From assembly GCA_002049455.2 (NCBI GenBank), contig KV919215.1:1-47048 (forward strand): DNA of 47,048 nt, written 5' to 3'. Positions 30,200-42,120 of the stretch are shown in pieces. The DNA is from Porphyra umbilicalis (lineage: Eukaryota > Rhodophyta > Bangiophyceae > Bangiales > Bangiaceae). The notes under the pieces were generated by a model. It was not told where the DNA came from. It made no database searches and saw only the letters and a list, made by a program, of their open reading frames with translations. A program made the translations under genes and the position numbers. The stretch's first letter is position 1. Every line of letters starts with the position of its first letter.

Positions 30200-33100
30200 G
30201 CGGCGGGGGGTGTTGGCGCTTCTTCTGCGTCGGCGGGGGCTGCTCCCCCCGCTGCTGCAGCTTCTCCTCCTGCAGGGGAGGCATGGACTTCTGTCGTTCG
30301 TGGTGGGCATCGGCGTGGGGTTGGACGTGGGGGTGCGTGGGTGGCTGCAGCTGGTGGATCTGCCGGCGGCGCTGTCGCTCCACAGGCTTTCCCTCCTGTT
30401 GGTCGCCGCCCTGCCCCCCCTGTCGCCACCATGCCAGGGCACCGCGTGCAGCTGACGCCGGCGGAGCGGGCGGCGCGTGCCGTAGCGTTCCTGATGCGCG
30501 CGCGGCCGAGCGCGGGGGCGCTGGTCGCCCTCGAGACAATCTAAGTCTCGGGGGTGAACCGGGACGTCCCCGCTCAGCACCTGCGCGGGGTGCTGGCGGA
30601 CCTGACGAGCGTCCACGTACATAGAATCGTGGACGTCGGTCGGGTCGGCGCGGCCACCGCGGTCACCCTGACGGCAACCGGGGTGGCCGCGTTCACCGCG
30701 GCCCTGGGGGTCGGCGCCGCGGCGGGTGTTCTGACTCTGCTGCCGGGCGCCGACCTCTGGTCCCCCGCTTTCTTGGGGCCCCGGCGGCGCTCCCAGCTAC
30801 CGGGCGCCGCCGCGGCGGCGGAGGCGGTCCCGCGTTGCCGCCGCCGCCTGATTGACCACGTGGCGGAGATGGCAACGCGGACGGCCATGCCCGCATTCCT
30901 GCGGGCGTCCCTCGAGGCGCATTACAATGCGGACCTCGAGGCGCACGCTGGTGCAGGGGAGGTGGCCGCCGCGTCGTCGGCGGCCGCCCGCGGCGGATCC
31001 AGCGCCGCGGTGGCGGTAACGACCGCCGGCGCTGCCGCCAGTTCGTCGGGCGGGGGTGCCGCAGCGTATGGCGCCGCGCATCCCGCTGCCGTTGCGCCCC
31101 CGCCCGGCCACGTGTCGGGCCCGGGGGCGACGGAGGCTGACGTTTTCGCGCCGGGGGCGGCCGTCGCGACGACGACGGCCACCCCCGGCTATTCCGCCGA
31201 GTTGGCGGCGGCCACTGCCGCCGCGGCCGCGTTTTCTGCGGGTGGAGGCGCCACGGCGGCCACCGCCGCGCCCCCCGCTGCCATCCCGCCTCCCCCCCGC
31301 CACGTGTCCGCCTCGGCCACGCGAGGGGCTGCTTCCGCCGGGCGAGGGGTGGCCGCCGCGTCGACAGCGGCCACTGCCGGTGGTGCCGTGGTGTTGGCGG
31401 CGGCATCCGCCGCCGCATCAGCACTTTCGGCCGGCGGGGGTCACGCGCTGACCCCCACCGCCCCGCCTGCTTTCCGTCCGCCCCCGCCCCGGTCCGAAGC
31501 TGCGGCCAGGGCGCACGCTGGCGCGGTGTCCGCGTCGGCGGCGGGCTTAGCGATGGACCTGTCGTCCGACGCCGATCCCGCCGCCGGCGCGCTCCCCGCC
31601 GCGACCGCGTCCCCACCGGCGACCGCGGCGTTGGCCGCCGGGCCTCCTGCAGCCGCGGGCGTCCTCGCAGCTGCGTCTCTGCCCCTGCCGGCCGCCCCCC
31701 CGCCCCTGGGCGGGCCGCCTGGCCCGCCCCTGCATAAAAAGGCACGCCGCCGCCGGTCTGGTTGGCGGAGGGGGGCGTCGCCGACGTCCGCCGTGCACGT
31801 CGAACAGGCATTCGGCATGGACGTCGACGACGTCCTCGCCGCCGCCAACGCGGCGGCAGGCCAGGGCGGATCTTCGTCGGCCTCGTCCCTGTCGGCGGTT
31901 GTCGCCCCTCCCCCCGCCCCAACCGGGTCCGCCCCGTCACCCCCCGTCGCAACAACGATGTCGGCGGCGGCGGGCGCCACGACGGATGCTGCTACGGCGC
32001 TGCCGCCGCCACCGGCGGGGGCGTCCACGCGCGACAGCGGCGCCGCCGCCGCCACACGCGCGCGGCGTGGCGCGGCGGCGGGGGGTTGTCCGAGTGTCGC
32101 AAAACGACGCACCTGGACCACCCCGGCCGGGTTGGCGCGCACGCTTACCGCCGCCGGCGGCAGCTTGCTGCGTGGCGCGATTTCGTTTCCGCCGCCGGCT
32201 GGGTGGGGCGCGGCCGCCGCGGCTGCCCCCCCCCTCCTCCTGTGCCCGCTGCGGCGGCTGGGGCTGCTGCCTCCTCGCCACCCCCACCTGTTGTGGCGTG
32301 GGGCCCCTCCCCTGGACCTGCTGGGGGGACGGTCGCCGCTTCGCCGGCGGGGCTGCCCTAGGGGGCCCAGCCTGTCGCGGCTGCCCCGCCGTCGCCGCCG
32401 CCGCCTGCGGCCGTCGGCGCTGCTGTCGCGGCCGCGGCGTCGGCTGCGCCGCCGCCCTCGCCCACTACCCCCGGCCACTCGACACCGGGGGGGGCGGCCG
32501 ATGTTGCCGCCGTGCGTCGTCATGATTGACGCCGCGCGGGGCGGCGGCGCCGCCGGCGGGGCGGGGGGACCGGATCCCGTCCTGCCTGCGGCGGCCGCGT
32601 TGCCACCCGACACGCCGCCGGCTGCTGGAGGCGAGCGAGTGGGCGGGGGGGTGCCGCAGGTCGGCACCTTGGCGGGCGGGGCGGCCGGGGGGGGGGAAGG
32701 CGCCACGGGCACACCCGGCACCTCTGACGAGGTGCTCGCGGTGTGCCCCTGCGCGGGCTGGGAGGTGATGCTGCCGGGGGGGGTGAGGTCTAGGATGGTC
32801 CTCACCCACCTCGGCAAACACCACCTCCTGCGGGACATGCCGGCGGACACGGTGGCCCAGCAGCAACTGGAAGGCTGCCGCTGGTGCCGCCAGCCGTACC
32901 GGTCGGTGCGGGGGAGGACTGGCAAGTCCTCTCTCACCGCCCACGAGGCGCGGTGCGGGGGAAACCCGCGCAAGCGTCTCGCCCGAGAGGCCGCCGCGGC
33001 GGCGGCGCGGGGGGGGACGGCGGCGGCGTCGGCGGGCGGGGGGTCGGCGGCGTCGGCGGTGCGGGGGGGGTCGCTGACGGTGGCGCCGCGGGGAGGGACA

Positions 33101-33750
33101 GCGGCGGCTGCCGCTGCTCGCCCCGCTGGTGCTGCGGCGTCGTTGTCGGCGCCTGTGGGGGACCCGGGGTGGCGGGGGGGGGGGCCGACCGGCTGTTCTC
33201 CTCCGCCTGCTCGGAATGGACGCGGCGGCGGGAGGACTTCCTCTGCCGCGTCGCCCCCACCGCCGACGACTGGGCGCCGCTTGTCGCCTCCGGCGCTCGC
33301 ACGGCGGCGCACGTGCCGTCGGCGTTAGCGGGGGCGTGGTCGGTGCTGACGGGGGACGCGCTGGAGTGGGTAGGGCGGGAGCCTGGGCAGCGCCACGCTT
33401 GGCTGTGGCTGCTCCTCCTGCCCTCCCTTCTCCTCCACTTCCCCGTCGCCGACCACGCGGGCGACTCCCCCCCCCCCCCCGAGGGCTGACACACGCGGGG
33501 CAGGCGGCTGCGGTGCTGGGCGGCGACTTTGTCGCCGCCCTAGCGGACCGCCACGCGGGGGTGTGGCGGCCGGCGGCGCGTGGCACCGCGGCCGCTGACA
33601 AGCGGGGAAGGGGGCGCGCACCCGCTTCGTTGGTGGTGGCCGCGGCGCTGGCGTTCTGTACGGACGCCCTGCGCGCCGGCGCGGGGTACTTCCCCGCTCT
33701 GCGCGAGCTGGCGGCGTGGCTGCGGGGGGGGGGGGGGGGGGGGGGGTGAG
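30200..33750 (+). mobile_element. 5' part of a LINE-like (non-LTR) retroelement, reverse transcriptase missing
   Basis: One frame runs from about 29882 to 33328 apart from an in-frame TAA at 30542-30544. It starts with a helical region (VQLTPAERAARAVAFLMRA, then after the TAA VNRDVPAQHLRGVLADL), continues with about 600 residues of Ala/Pro/Gly low complexity, and reaches a Cys/His zinc-finger region. After a G run near 33175 the frame changes to a stretch reading HVPSALAGAWSVLTG and AWLWLLLLPSLLLHFPV. This resembles the helical segment that precedes the reverse transcriptase in LINE-type polyproteins. No reverse transcriptase motifs follow, so the element is truncated or rearranged. The assignment is inferred from arrangement. 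Confidence 0.5.
30554..33328 (+). pseudogene. LINE-like ORF with CCHH/CCHC-type zinc fingers, broken by a stop and frameshifts
   Basis: The open part after the TAA at 30542-30544 is 924 codons. The informative region is 32742-32955. A first finger has C-x-C (VCPCAGWE) followed by HLGKHH. A second has CRWCRQPYRSVRG followed by HEARC. Such Cys/His fingers bind nucleic acid in non-LTR element proteins. The Ala/Pro-rich middle is probably disordered. Since the sequence upstream of the TAA continues in the same frame, the TAA looks like a disabling mutation. Further frame changes occur near 32250-32500 (with a TAG), 33175 and 33470-33480. The product is not functional as it stands. Confidence 0.5.
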
Positions 33751-34730
33751 GTCGGCGGCGCAGGTGCGCTGCCGCCCGTCGACGCCGCGGCGCCTCCGCG
33801 GTGGCGGCCGCGGGTGGCTGCTGCCTCCGCCGCTCGCCCCGCCCCCACGCTGGCCCCGCCTACCCCCGCCCGGCGTCGGCCGCCGTCGCGGCCTCTTCCT
33901 GCCGCCGAGGAAGGGGGGGCGCGTCCGCCGCGCGCCTCCCCCCGGCTGAGGGTTGCGCCGACCCCGCGTGGCCGGCGCCGTGTTGCTGCGGCCCCACCTG
34001 CGGCCGCGACGGGGTGTGTCGGCCTGGCGGCGACGGGGTTTTTCTTCTCCGCGGGCGTGCGGGTCGTTGCCCCGCCGCCCCCCGCACGTCTGCCAGCGGC
34101 GCCCCGCGCTGCCGCCCCGCAGGCGGCCCGGACCGCCGGCGCCGGACCGCCACGTGCGCCTCCAGGCCCGCCCCCGGCGGACTCGGGCAGGACCTCGCCC
34201 GCCGTGACGGGGGGACCGTCGGATGGGGGCGCACCGGTGGTGTGGTACGGGCACGATGATGTGCCCGTCACCCTGGCACCGGTGTCCCCCCCCCCCCGAC
34301 TCCTCGCCGCCGCCGCGCCTCCCCCCCGTCCCCCACCCGGCCCCGCGTCCGCCCTCGGCGGCCACCGCGGCCCTGCGGCGGGACCTCTTGGGGTTTTGCG
34401 ACGCGGCGGCGTGCCTCTTCCGCGCCCCCGCCACCGGGGTGCTGTGGTCGCCGCCGTGGCGCGCCCCGCGCCCTGGCGGCCCTGCCGCCGCGCCCGCCGA
34501 CCCGCTCGCGGTCGCTACGGGTGTCCGCCCCCCCTATAGACGTGCTCTGAGCCCACCCCCTGGACCGGTCAAAACTCGCCGCCCATCGTAAATGATGGTG
34601 ATCACGTCCAATGCATACTGCGGCCGGTCGCCAGTAGGTGCCGGCTCATACGACCGGGTGGCCTCCACAGCCGGCTGACGACTGCGTGACGTAGGCGTCG
34701 CGCCGCACGCGCCGACACAACCGTTGCCGC
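33751..34730. other. GC-rich stretch, no supported gene
   Basis: Many overlapping Arg/Pro/Ala frames without motifs. If the LINE-like element continued here the reverse transcriptase would be expected, and I do not see it. Bases 34560-34730 are less GC-rich. Confidence 0.4.
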
Positions 34731-35094
34731 TCAGGCCAGGTCGGGGCTGAAGTCCCCCAACTGCGGCTGAGGCACTGTCAGCAGGCAATACCCGCGGCGA
34801 TCCGCCACAATCCCCGCGTCAAACCGCATGTGAGCGCCCGCCGTGTCAATTGGGGCCCACGTCGCCCCTGCCGCGGTCCCTCTCGCGACCGCCGACGCGA
34901 CCTCGATGATGGCCACGACCCACCACGGGCGCGATTTTGCGACCGGTGCCGAGGGAAGACAATGGGGCAGGTACCGCAGTGTGCTCGACTCGTGGCGCCA
35001 CCGCAAATGCACCTCGTTCGACCGCACGTGCCGCATTGACGGCCCAAGCGGCTTCCTCAGCCACCCGAGCAGCTTCAGCAGTCATGGCCTCCAC
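34731..35094 (-). pseudogene. Unrecognised ORF remnant
   Basis: Two overlapping minus-strand frames read like consecutive parts of one protein. The first, from 35094, is an Ala/Glu helix (MEAMTAEAARVAEEAAWAV). The second, to the stop at 34731, contains LRWRHESSTLRYLPHCLPS, SRPWWVVAIIEVASAVARG and VPQPQLGDFSPDLA. The second is protein-like with a normal C-terminus. The family is not recognised. Its position next to decayed retroelements suggests it also belongs to one. Confidence 0.3.
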
Positions 35095-35232
35095 CCGTTT
35101 CTGGTCGCGCGCTACTTGACGACGCTAGTTGCGACTCAATTCCTCCGAGATAGGCCTAAGGCTCTCCGAAGCATCGTGCTCATCCTAATTTAGCTGTCAT
35201 CAGGAGAGAGACAAACCAATATTCTCAAAGAA

Positions 35233-35720
35233 GACCGCCCACCCGGCGTGGCGGCCACTCGTAAATCTCAGCGGTTGGCCCCAGATAAGGGGACACAATC
35301 CGCGGTACCACAACAGCGCGATCGCCCGCGTGGGCAATCGGCACCAGTTCCGCACGCACCCACCAGCGGGGTGGCGAGAAAAACTCGAGCAGTGAAGCCG
35401 GCCCGCTTCGCGTGCCGGCGACGTGCACAGCCAACGGTTTGCCCCAGAAAACGGGACACAGCCCGCGGAACCACCCAGTCCCACTCACCCTATTTGGCGA
35501 CTGATAACAGTCCCACGAGCACCCACAAGCGGGGTGACGAGTGAGAAAACACGGTAAAGACCGCCCACCCGGCGTGGCGGCCACTCCAAAACACCAGCGG
35601 GTGGCCCCAACCAGAGGGAGACAGCCCCCGGCTTCACGGACACCCAATCGCCCGTAGGGGCGGTCGGTCGTGGTCTGGCCCGCACCTTCCGGCGGGGTGG
35701 CGGGCCTCTCTCCTCAAGGG
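35233..35720. repeat. Three-copy tandem repeat, period about 163 bp
   Basis: Related units begin at 35233, 35397 and 35559 (GACCGCCCACCCGGCGTGGCGGCC or diverged forms). Each contains a TTGGCCCCAG...GGGACACA-type core and a CAGCGGGGTGGCGAG-type end. On the minus strand each unit can be read as a roughly 54-residue peptide (WPPRRVGGLY, VTPLVGARGT), but in different frames from unit to unit. It is therefore either a frame-broken repeat protein or non-coding satellite-like DNA. Confidence 0.75.
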
Positions 35721-35740
35721 TGCGACCAAAAAACATATGA

Positions 35741-36927
35741 AGGGGGGCAAGGGGGGAGCGGGGGGCGCATCAACGAACGGGAATGGAGAAGGAAGAACGA
35801 AAAACAAGCGAGGAGGGGATGGAAAATTGAGTCGTGGAGGAGACGAAGTGGTGGTGCAGACACGGTCACCGCACGAGCGTGACGGCGCTGGTCGGTGGCG
35901 GCGACTGAGCGTGGCGGTCCCTGGATGTAGTGCATGCCGCGACTTTGCTCGCCAGAGGGTACTGTGAGTGCCGCCACCGGGCGTGGCAGTCCGTGGGGAG
36001 CGTGTCAAGAGCAGGCGTGGCCGGAGCAGCGGCGCGTGTGCCTGGGACGCCGTGCTCTCTCGGTCTCACATCGGATACATGCGGTACCCAGATCTAGTGT
36101 CCACTCTCCTGGTCCCGAGGTTCAAATGAGCCTCAGGTCAGGTTCAAATGAGTCTCATATGGCCTGGAAACGCGGCTCTTTTGGGGTGTCTGGGGCACCC
36201 CCTCCGAGTTTTCATCGTACACAGCCGCCTAGGAAGCCCATAGATAAGTGGACTGCGCTGAGTCCAGATCTCTTTTCAGAAAGAGCAGCCAAGGCCGGGA
36301 ACAGTGTCACAGAGAGGCACCAAAAATGGGCTCAAAGGAGTCTGAGAAGCTCGAATGAGGCGGTCAGTAGAATGGACACCAGGCGCGGCACAGATCCCAA
36401 ATGTGTCGACGTGGCACTCTCTTCCCTGCTCCTCAGAGCAATGCTCGTTGCCTTGGGCCCTGTCACGATTGCACAGAAACCGTCCTTCACTGCGACTCTG
36501 CTGCGCTTGGGTTCGCTGGTGTCTGGACTGCAAATGAACTGCGTTGACCACTAGACTCGATAGCTTTTTGCCCATGGTATGAGAGAGATGTGCTCCGTGA
36601 TCTGTTACTATCTTACCAAGAATTGCACCGTGTCTAACCCGTAGACATCGTCGTCGTACTCGTGCACTGCTGTCGACGTGTTGCATATTGTGCTGAACCA
36701 GGATGACCTGAGTGCTTTTATTTGGCGATACGCACAGGCCATGTTAAGGAAGATTTCCAATGGGACTGTCAGTCCCTGAACGAATGGAAGCACGGCCGAC
36801 CCGCCCGAACACAATTGTTTCTCATGGCTGTCCCCCCCTGGACGACTGGAGGGTCCCGAAAAATACTGTACTGACTCTCTCCGAGCAGTTATGACTCCAG
36901 TGGTTGAAAGTATTCGAACCAGATTGA
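35741..36927. other. AT-richer gene-poor DNA
   Basis: No supported gene. A 22-bp imperfect tandem duplication (GGTTCAAATGAG core) is visible at about 36118-36160. The longest frames (136 codons) have no recognisable content. Confidence 0.45.
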
Positions 36928-37443
36928 TTGCACCACCAGTGGCTAGTCAGGCAATCGACGTGCTGTGAAAGTGGCTCTGAAGATGGGTATTCATTCTCAC
37001 TGCAACAGGCGACGCACCTCTGCTCTGCTGCTCACGTATCACACCTTGGAGTCTACATGGAAGATGACGAACAGAAGACGTCCATGGAACGCGTGGTGCT
37101 TCCTGCAGACTTTTCAGGTGCCTCTGCCGCCAGCGCGCAAGCTGAGAGTCCAAGCGTTGATTACCGACTGAGTCTGAAGGACGGCCACAACGAGTCGGTC
37201 CGCGAGCTCGAACGGAGCGGCGGCGGCCATCATTGCTGAGCGTCTGTTTCTGGACGCCAGCGAAGTGTGGATCTCTGTGCAGGCAGCCGGAGCCATCTGT
37301 CTGGAAATCTTCGTCGACACGGCAGAGTACCCCAAGTTTTTGCGACCAGAGAGCCACGAGGCTCGCAAGGACGTTGTGCGGTGCATGCGGGATGAGTTGA
37401 AGGACCTCAAGGCTGGAGATGACCCAAATTTGCCAATATACTG
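36928..37443 (+). pseudogene. Unrecognised protein fragment with one frame change
   Basis: The first frame (36928-37239) includes VYMEDDEQKTSMERVVLPAD and SVDYRLSLKDGHNESVRELE. At the GCGGCGGCGG run near 37215-37226 another frame takes over with IIAERLFLDASEVWISVQAA, GAICLEIFVDTAEYPKFL and a normal C-terminus DDPNLPIY before TGA at 37441-37443. Composition is balanced and protein-like in an otherwise non-coding region. The family is unknown. It is a gene remnant or an exon pair of a small gene. Confidence 0.35.
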
Positions 37444-39736
37444 AGTTAAGATACAGTTTTAAAAAACTTGTAAATGTTCGCTTTTCTTTCGCCTACTGGA
37501 AAGTACGCTTGAACCTGACCTTTCGCGCTCGGCATACGCGGACGCTACACAGCGTTTTGTCCCCGATTCCTTAAAACTGAGAACTGCGAGATTCGAACAC
37601 GCCCACCGATGGTTCGCAGAACAGTCGCACATTGATCACGCGATCAAATGATGCCCACTTTTTGTTGATCTCGGAGACAGAGCCCGCAGTGGAGTTCAGA
37701 AGTGCTCGAAGACCATCTGCACCGATATTCAGTGGGAATTATCCTCACACCAGCACCTGCAGATTTGGCAATTGTCCGGCGAAGTTGCTGCCCCATGCTC
37801 ATGAAGGATCATTCCGATTCGCTGGTTCTAATCGTTCTGCGTATCGTGCTGAGAACTGTCCTGAAGTGGGAGTAAGATCATCCTGAGGATCGTGCTCAGG
37901 ACTATCCTGGCGTCGGAGTACAATCATCCTGGGGATCGTCGTCATAGATTGAGTGAACGAGTGCGCAAGATTGATATAGATTCCTGCCTCAAGGACTCGA
38001 TCGTAGATGATAGCCTAGACTACTTCGAGTGACGTCGTGAGGAGGGTCTGCCGAAACCGATCAGAGAGCAAGACCTGCCCATGGGGCGTCGCTCCTGGGC
38101 CACAAAGCGTGTGCAGAGGGAACCTCAATGTTACTTGGTAGTCGTGCGACCGACACGCTGTTTCCCGGCGCAGAGGGGATGGGAACTGGGTAAACATGCG
38201 TCGGCTCGCACATCGAGAATACCGTGAAGTCCCGGACGCACCCAGTCCCGATTTATCAATGATTGGGTCTCCTTCACGCGCAGTAAATTCGTTCTCAGCT
38301 CAGTGGCAATCTCGTCCCCTTTCGTCCTCACACAGCACGTCCCGAACTCGCAATCCCCCGGTTCAATACGGTTCAGAAGCACTCGCACCAGTGTCTCAAG
38401 CGCATGAGCGATGTGTCAGATTGCAAGTTGGGCATTGCTCTGAACGAAGAGAATGTCCACAGGTTTGTGTTCACACTGTTGACGAAATAGGCAGACATTT
38501 TGTTTGCGGAAGAGGCAGTCAGACTATCAGTTGAACAAGTCCTCACATTTTGTTCGAATGACAGTCCCCGAGATGATCTGTGGGTCAGGATGACACTGCT
38601 TCTGGAACGATCCCAGAGTCAGTCCCGAAGATGATCCGTTGAACGAGTCCAGAACTGTAGTGATGAACTGCCGAATCACAGAGGTCACTCGAGAATCAGG
38701 CAATCTGAAATGTAGGATTTTCGCTGATCCACGGAACTTTTGTGCACATGATCCTCCGAATCATGCTGAGGCCATCTCACAGGAGCTTTGCATGGCTATC
38801 TCAAAACATTCTTTCGCGTCTACTCGTTATAGATTTACAAGCCGGCAAATTTAGAACTATCCCGGCGATGAAATACCGACCCGCAGTGTAGCCATGGTAC
38901 TTACCGAATATGCCAACGCTACCCTGAAATGGGTACGCTTGAAGACCCCTGGTATTGGCCGATGTATTTTGAGGAACCGGGTCATCCGGTTTTGCCATCT
39001 AAAATCGATTGTCCGGAAGTTTTTCAGATAACCAAATTCCACCGACTTTCAACCGGTTACTACCCAACCGGTTGCCCCTCCCTCCAGGGTACATGTCAGA
39101 ACAGAGTATGGAAGGCTATATCTCGATCTGGTGGTCCAATCACGGCCTTCCATTGTTTGCGATTTGCTTCCTTTGAGTGCCCCTCACTCTCCGCGAGACC
39201 CAACTCACGGTGAAGGGCGCCCAGTCGGGGACGTGCGGCACCAACCCGCTGCCCCACCGCCGCAGCGTCGGCTCCCGTCCCTTCCATCCTCTGGCCGCTC
39301 AACGGGGGACCCGCCCCGCGGCGCCCCAAGGGGGAGAAAACGTCGTTGGCGTGCGCCGCCAGGCTGCCACGGGAGGCAGGGCGCCGCCCAATCGTCGCCG
39401 CCGCCCGTGGCGCGTGGGCAGACGGCGGGGGCGGCCACGCACGTGCCGTGGCGCCTGTGCCATAACCGACGGGATCCCACGCGTCGACACGCGGGGGCGG
39501 GGAGCGGGGGGGAGGGCGGTGCGCGCACATAAGCGCGGCGAGGGAGACCGTACTGTACCGCCGACCACTGGCCGTCGCACAACCCGCCGCACCCCACACA
39601 CCGCCACCGCGGCGCTCGACCGACATCTTCCCCGTCCCCCCCCCACCCGCAGCCCGCATCCGCTACACGGCAGACCGCACGCGGCCACCACCGCGCCGCC
39701 GGCCACGTGCCCCTCCCGCTCCCATTGACCGTCGCC
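37444..39736. other. AT-richer intergenic DNA, then the promoter side of the DUF4336 gene
   Basis: No supported gene. Bases 37800-37945 hold two to three decayed copies of a roughly 50-bp unit (GATCATCCTGAGGATCGTGC type), with further GATGATC-type echoes to 38640. Composition switches abruptly to GC-rich near 39180. The last 500 bases are the 5' flank of the DUF4336 gene. Confidence 0.45.
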
Positions 39737-40754
39737 ATGGCGTCGTCGGTGGTGGGCACGCCCATGGAACCCGTGCCGGCGGTCAAGTGGAGCTCGACCA
39801 CCGCCAAGGGGTGGTCCAACCCGACCGGACAGCTGCTGCGCCCCCTCGACGACAACATTTGGGTGGCGGAGCGTACCTTTTTTCCCTGTACGTCGGTGGC
39901 AGGGGGGGGGAGTTCCTCTACCATTTTCTCTTATCATTGTGTAGGGCGGGGTGGTTGGTGTTGTTTGCTCCTCAGAAGTGTGCGCAGTAGCTCTTCTCTG
40001 ATGCCAGTGGCTGACGCTCGTCCACCTCTGCATCCCCTCCTCCCTGATCCACTCATCGTCTTCTTGGCGCCCCCCTCCCCCCGCCCCCCCCCGGCTGCGT
40101 CAATCCTTCTCCCTGCCCCGCCAAACAGCCGCGTCGGCCCCCGACATTGGCGGCAAGACGACCATCATCAAGCTCGCCGACGGCTCCCTCTTTGTGCACA
40201 ACCCCCTGCTGCTGACGCGGGAGCTGGTCGACGCGCTCGCCGCCCTCGGCCCCGTCTCCCACATTGTGTCGGCGAGCCTCGCGCACCACGGGTACATGGC
40301 GCAGTGGCTGGGCAACTTCCCCAACGCGGTCGGCCTCGGGCCGCCCGGGCTCGCCGACAAGTGCCCCCACATCCCCCTGGCGGGCGCCCTCGGCGACACG
40401 CCCGTCCCCGCCCTCGCGGCGGACGTGGAGCAGGTGTGGGTGTCGGCCGTGCCGACCTTTTCCGAAACGGTCTTTTTCCACCGCCCCACCCGCACGGTGC
40501 TCGTCACGGACCTGCTGATGCACTTTGGGGGCAAGGCGGAGGGGTACAGCTGGGGCTCCCGCCTCGTCGGCGCCGTCTTTCGGGGGCCCGTCCGCCGCGC
40601 GACGCGGAGCGTGTTGGCCACGGACCGCGCCGCGTTCCGGGAGCAGATTGGCCGCGTGGCCGCGTGGAAGGCGCAGCGGCTGGTCATGGCCCACGGGTCG
40701 ATTGTGGAGGGGGACGTCGACGCAGCGTTGCGCAACTGGTTTCCGTTCCTTTGA
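39737..40754 (+). CDS. DUF4336 family protein (two exons)
   Basis: Exon 1 is 39737-39872 and exon 2 is 40129-40754, 253 residues. Splicing gives LLRPLDDNIWVAEP followed by DIGGKTTIIKLADGSLFVHN. This is the start of DUF4336, a family of cyanobacteria, algae and plants thought to have a metallo-beta-lactamase-like fold. Family-like segments follow in order: ELVDALAALGPVSHIVSA, a His pair at residues 98-99 (ASLAHHGYMAQW), FPNAVGLGPPGLADKCPHIP, and SETVFFHRPTRTVLVTDLL. The last block corresponds to the FFHrpSrTLivtDl motif. The biochemical function of the family is not established to my knowledge. The short N-terminus (MASSVVGTPME) shows no clear targeting signal. The frame is clean across both exons. 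Confidence 0.85.
39873..40128 (+). other. Intron of the DUF4336 gene
   Basis: The 256-nt intron runs from GTACCTTTTTTCC to CCGCCAAACAG and is phase 1. It is T- and C-rich. Its removal joins GAG C to CC GCG, restoring family-like sequence across the junction. Confidence 0.82.
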
Positions 40755-42014
40755 GGGGCTGAGCGGGAGGGGGGGGGGGGGGGGGGGGGGTTGGTGGGAG
40801 GCCGTCTGTAGCGCACCTCGTTGGATGGGCAGCTGTGGTGGGGCGGCTGATGGGAGGGGGGGGGGGGGGGATGGTCGGGGCACCCAGTGCACCCACGCGC
40901 GCGTCAGCGCAGACCTACCGTTGCGTTGTAGGTTTCACTGCCAGACGGGCACGACCCGTGCTTTCAATGAATAACAGTCACGTGTCCTGCGCATCCACGC
41001 CCTGTCTGCACGCGGTTTCTCCATGCAGGCAGCGTTGACGGCAGCACACTCCCGCGTGGCAAGGAGGTGCGACGCGACCGCTCGCCGCGCCCGCGCGTCG
41101 CTGTCCGACGAGCCCCCCTGGGGCGCTGCGGTCACGCGCAAGGGGCAGCCCCCCGGCTCCCGTCGTCGACGCCGCCCCGCCGGTGCACCCTGCCGCGAGC
41201 CACCGCGCGCCAGCGCGCCCCCTCCATTGCACGCGTCGGCGCGCACACACGCGTCCCCACCCCCCGCCCGTCATCGCTTGACGACGCCGCCCGCGGCCGC
41301 GCCAAACCGCCGGCGGCGCCGTTCGCGGGGGGGGCCGTCCACCGCCGCTCCCCCCGTCGGCGGCGGTCGTCCCCGACACCGCGCGGGTGTGTCGGGGTGG
41401 GTGCGTCGGGCCCGGTGGCGGCGGCGGCCACGCCGCCGCTGCGCGACGGGGGCGGCGGGGGCGGGGGCGGCGGCGCCACCCCTGCCCCACCCCCGCACCC
41501 ACGACGGCGGTGGCAGCCGCGCCGCAGACGACGCGCCGTCGGCCGCGTCGCCGCGCGGTGCGGCAGACCGACGGCGGGCGGCGCCGGCGCCGGCGCCGGC
41601 GGCCACCTATGGCATCAGCACGGGCGTCGACGGCGCGGCGGCGCGCGCGGGCGGCGGCGGCGCGCGACGGCCACGTCGGGGTGTGCCCAGCACCGCCGCC
41701 GCCATCCACGGCGGTGGCCTCCACCCGCAGACGCCCGCCGCCGCCGCTGCCGCCGCCGCGGCCGCCGCCGTCGGCGTCGCCGATCGACGCGACCGGTCGA
41801 CGGCGCCGACCGGGGGCGTCCCCCCCCCGCGGCGGCCGCCCGACGGCGCGGCGCGGCGCCGCGGCGGCGGCGGCGGGCGGCGGCGGCGCGGGGGCGGGTG
41901 CCACCCCGCCTGCTCCGCCGCTCGGTCCGTCGTCGTCGGGCCGACGTGGGCGGGCGCCGCGGGGGGGGGGGGGGGGGGGGGGGCCGTGCGCCGCTGCGCC
42001 ACCCCCGCCGCGGC

Positions 42015-42120
42015 GGCGCGCGCCAACGGGCCTGCTGCGCCCGCCCCCACCGTGGCGGCGGCGGCGGCGCGCGCCAACGGTCCTGCTGCGCCCGCCCCCA
42101 CCGTGGCGGCGGCGGCGGCG
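42015..42120. repeat. 51-bp tandem duplication
   Basis: The unit CGCCAACGGxCCTGCTGCGC plus the following CCGCCCCCACCGTGGCGG recurs after 51 bases (starts 42021 and 42072) with one base changed. Confidence 0.8.
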
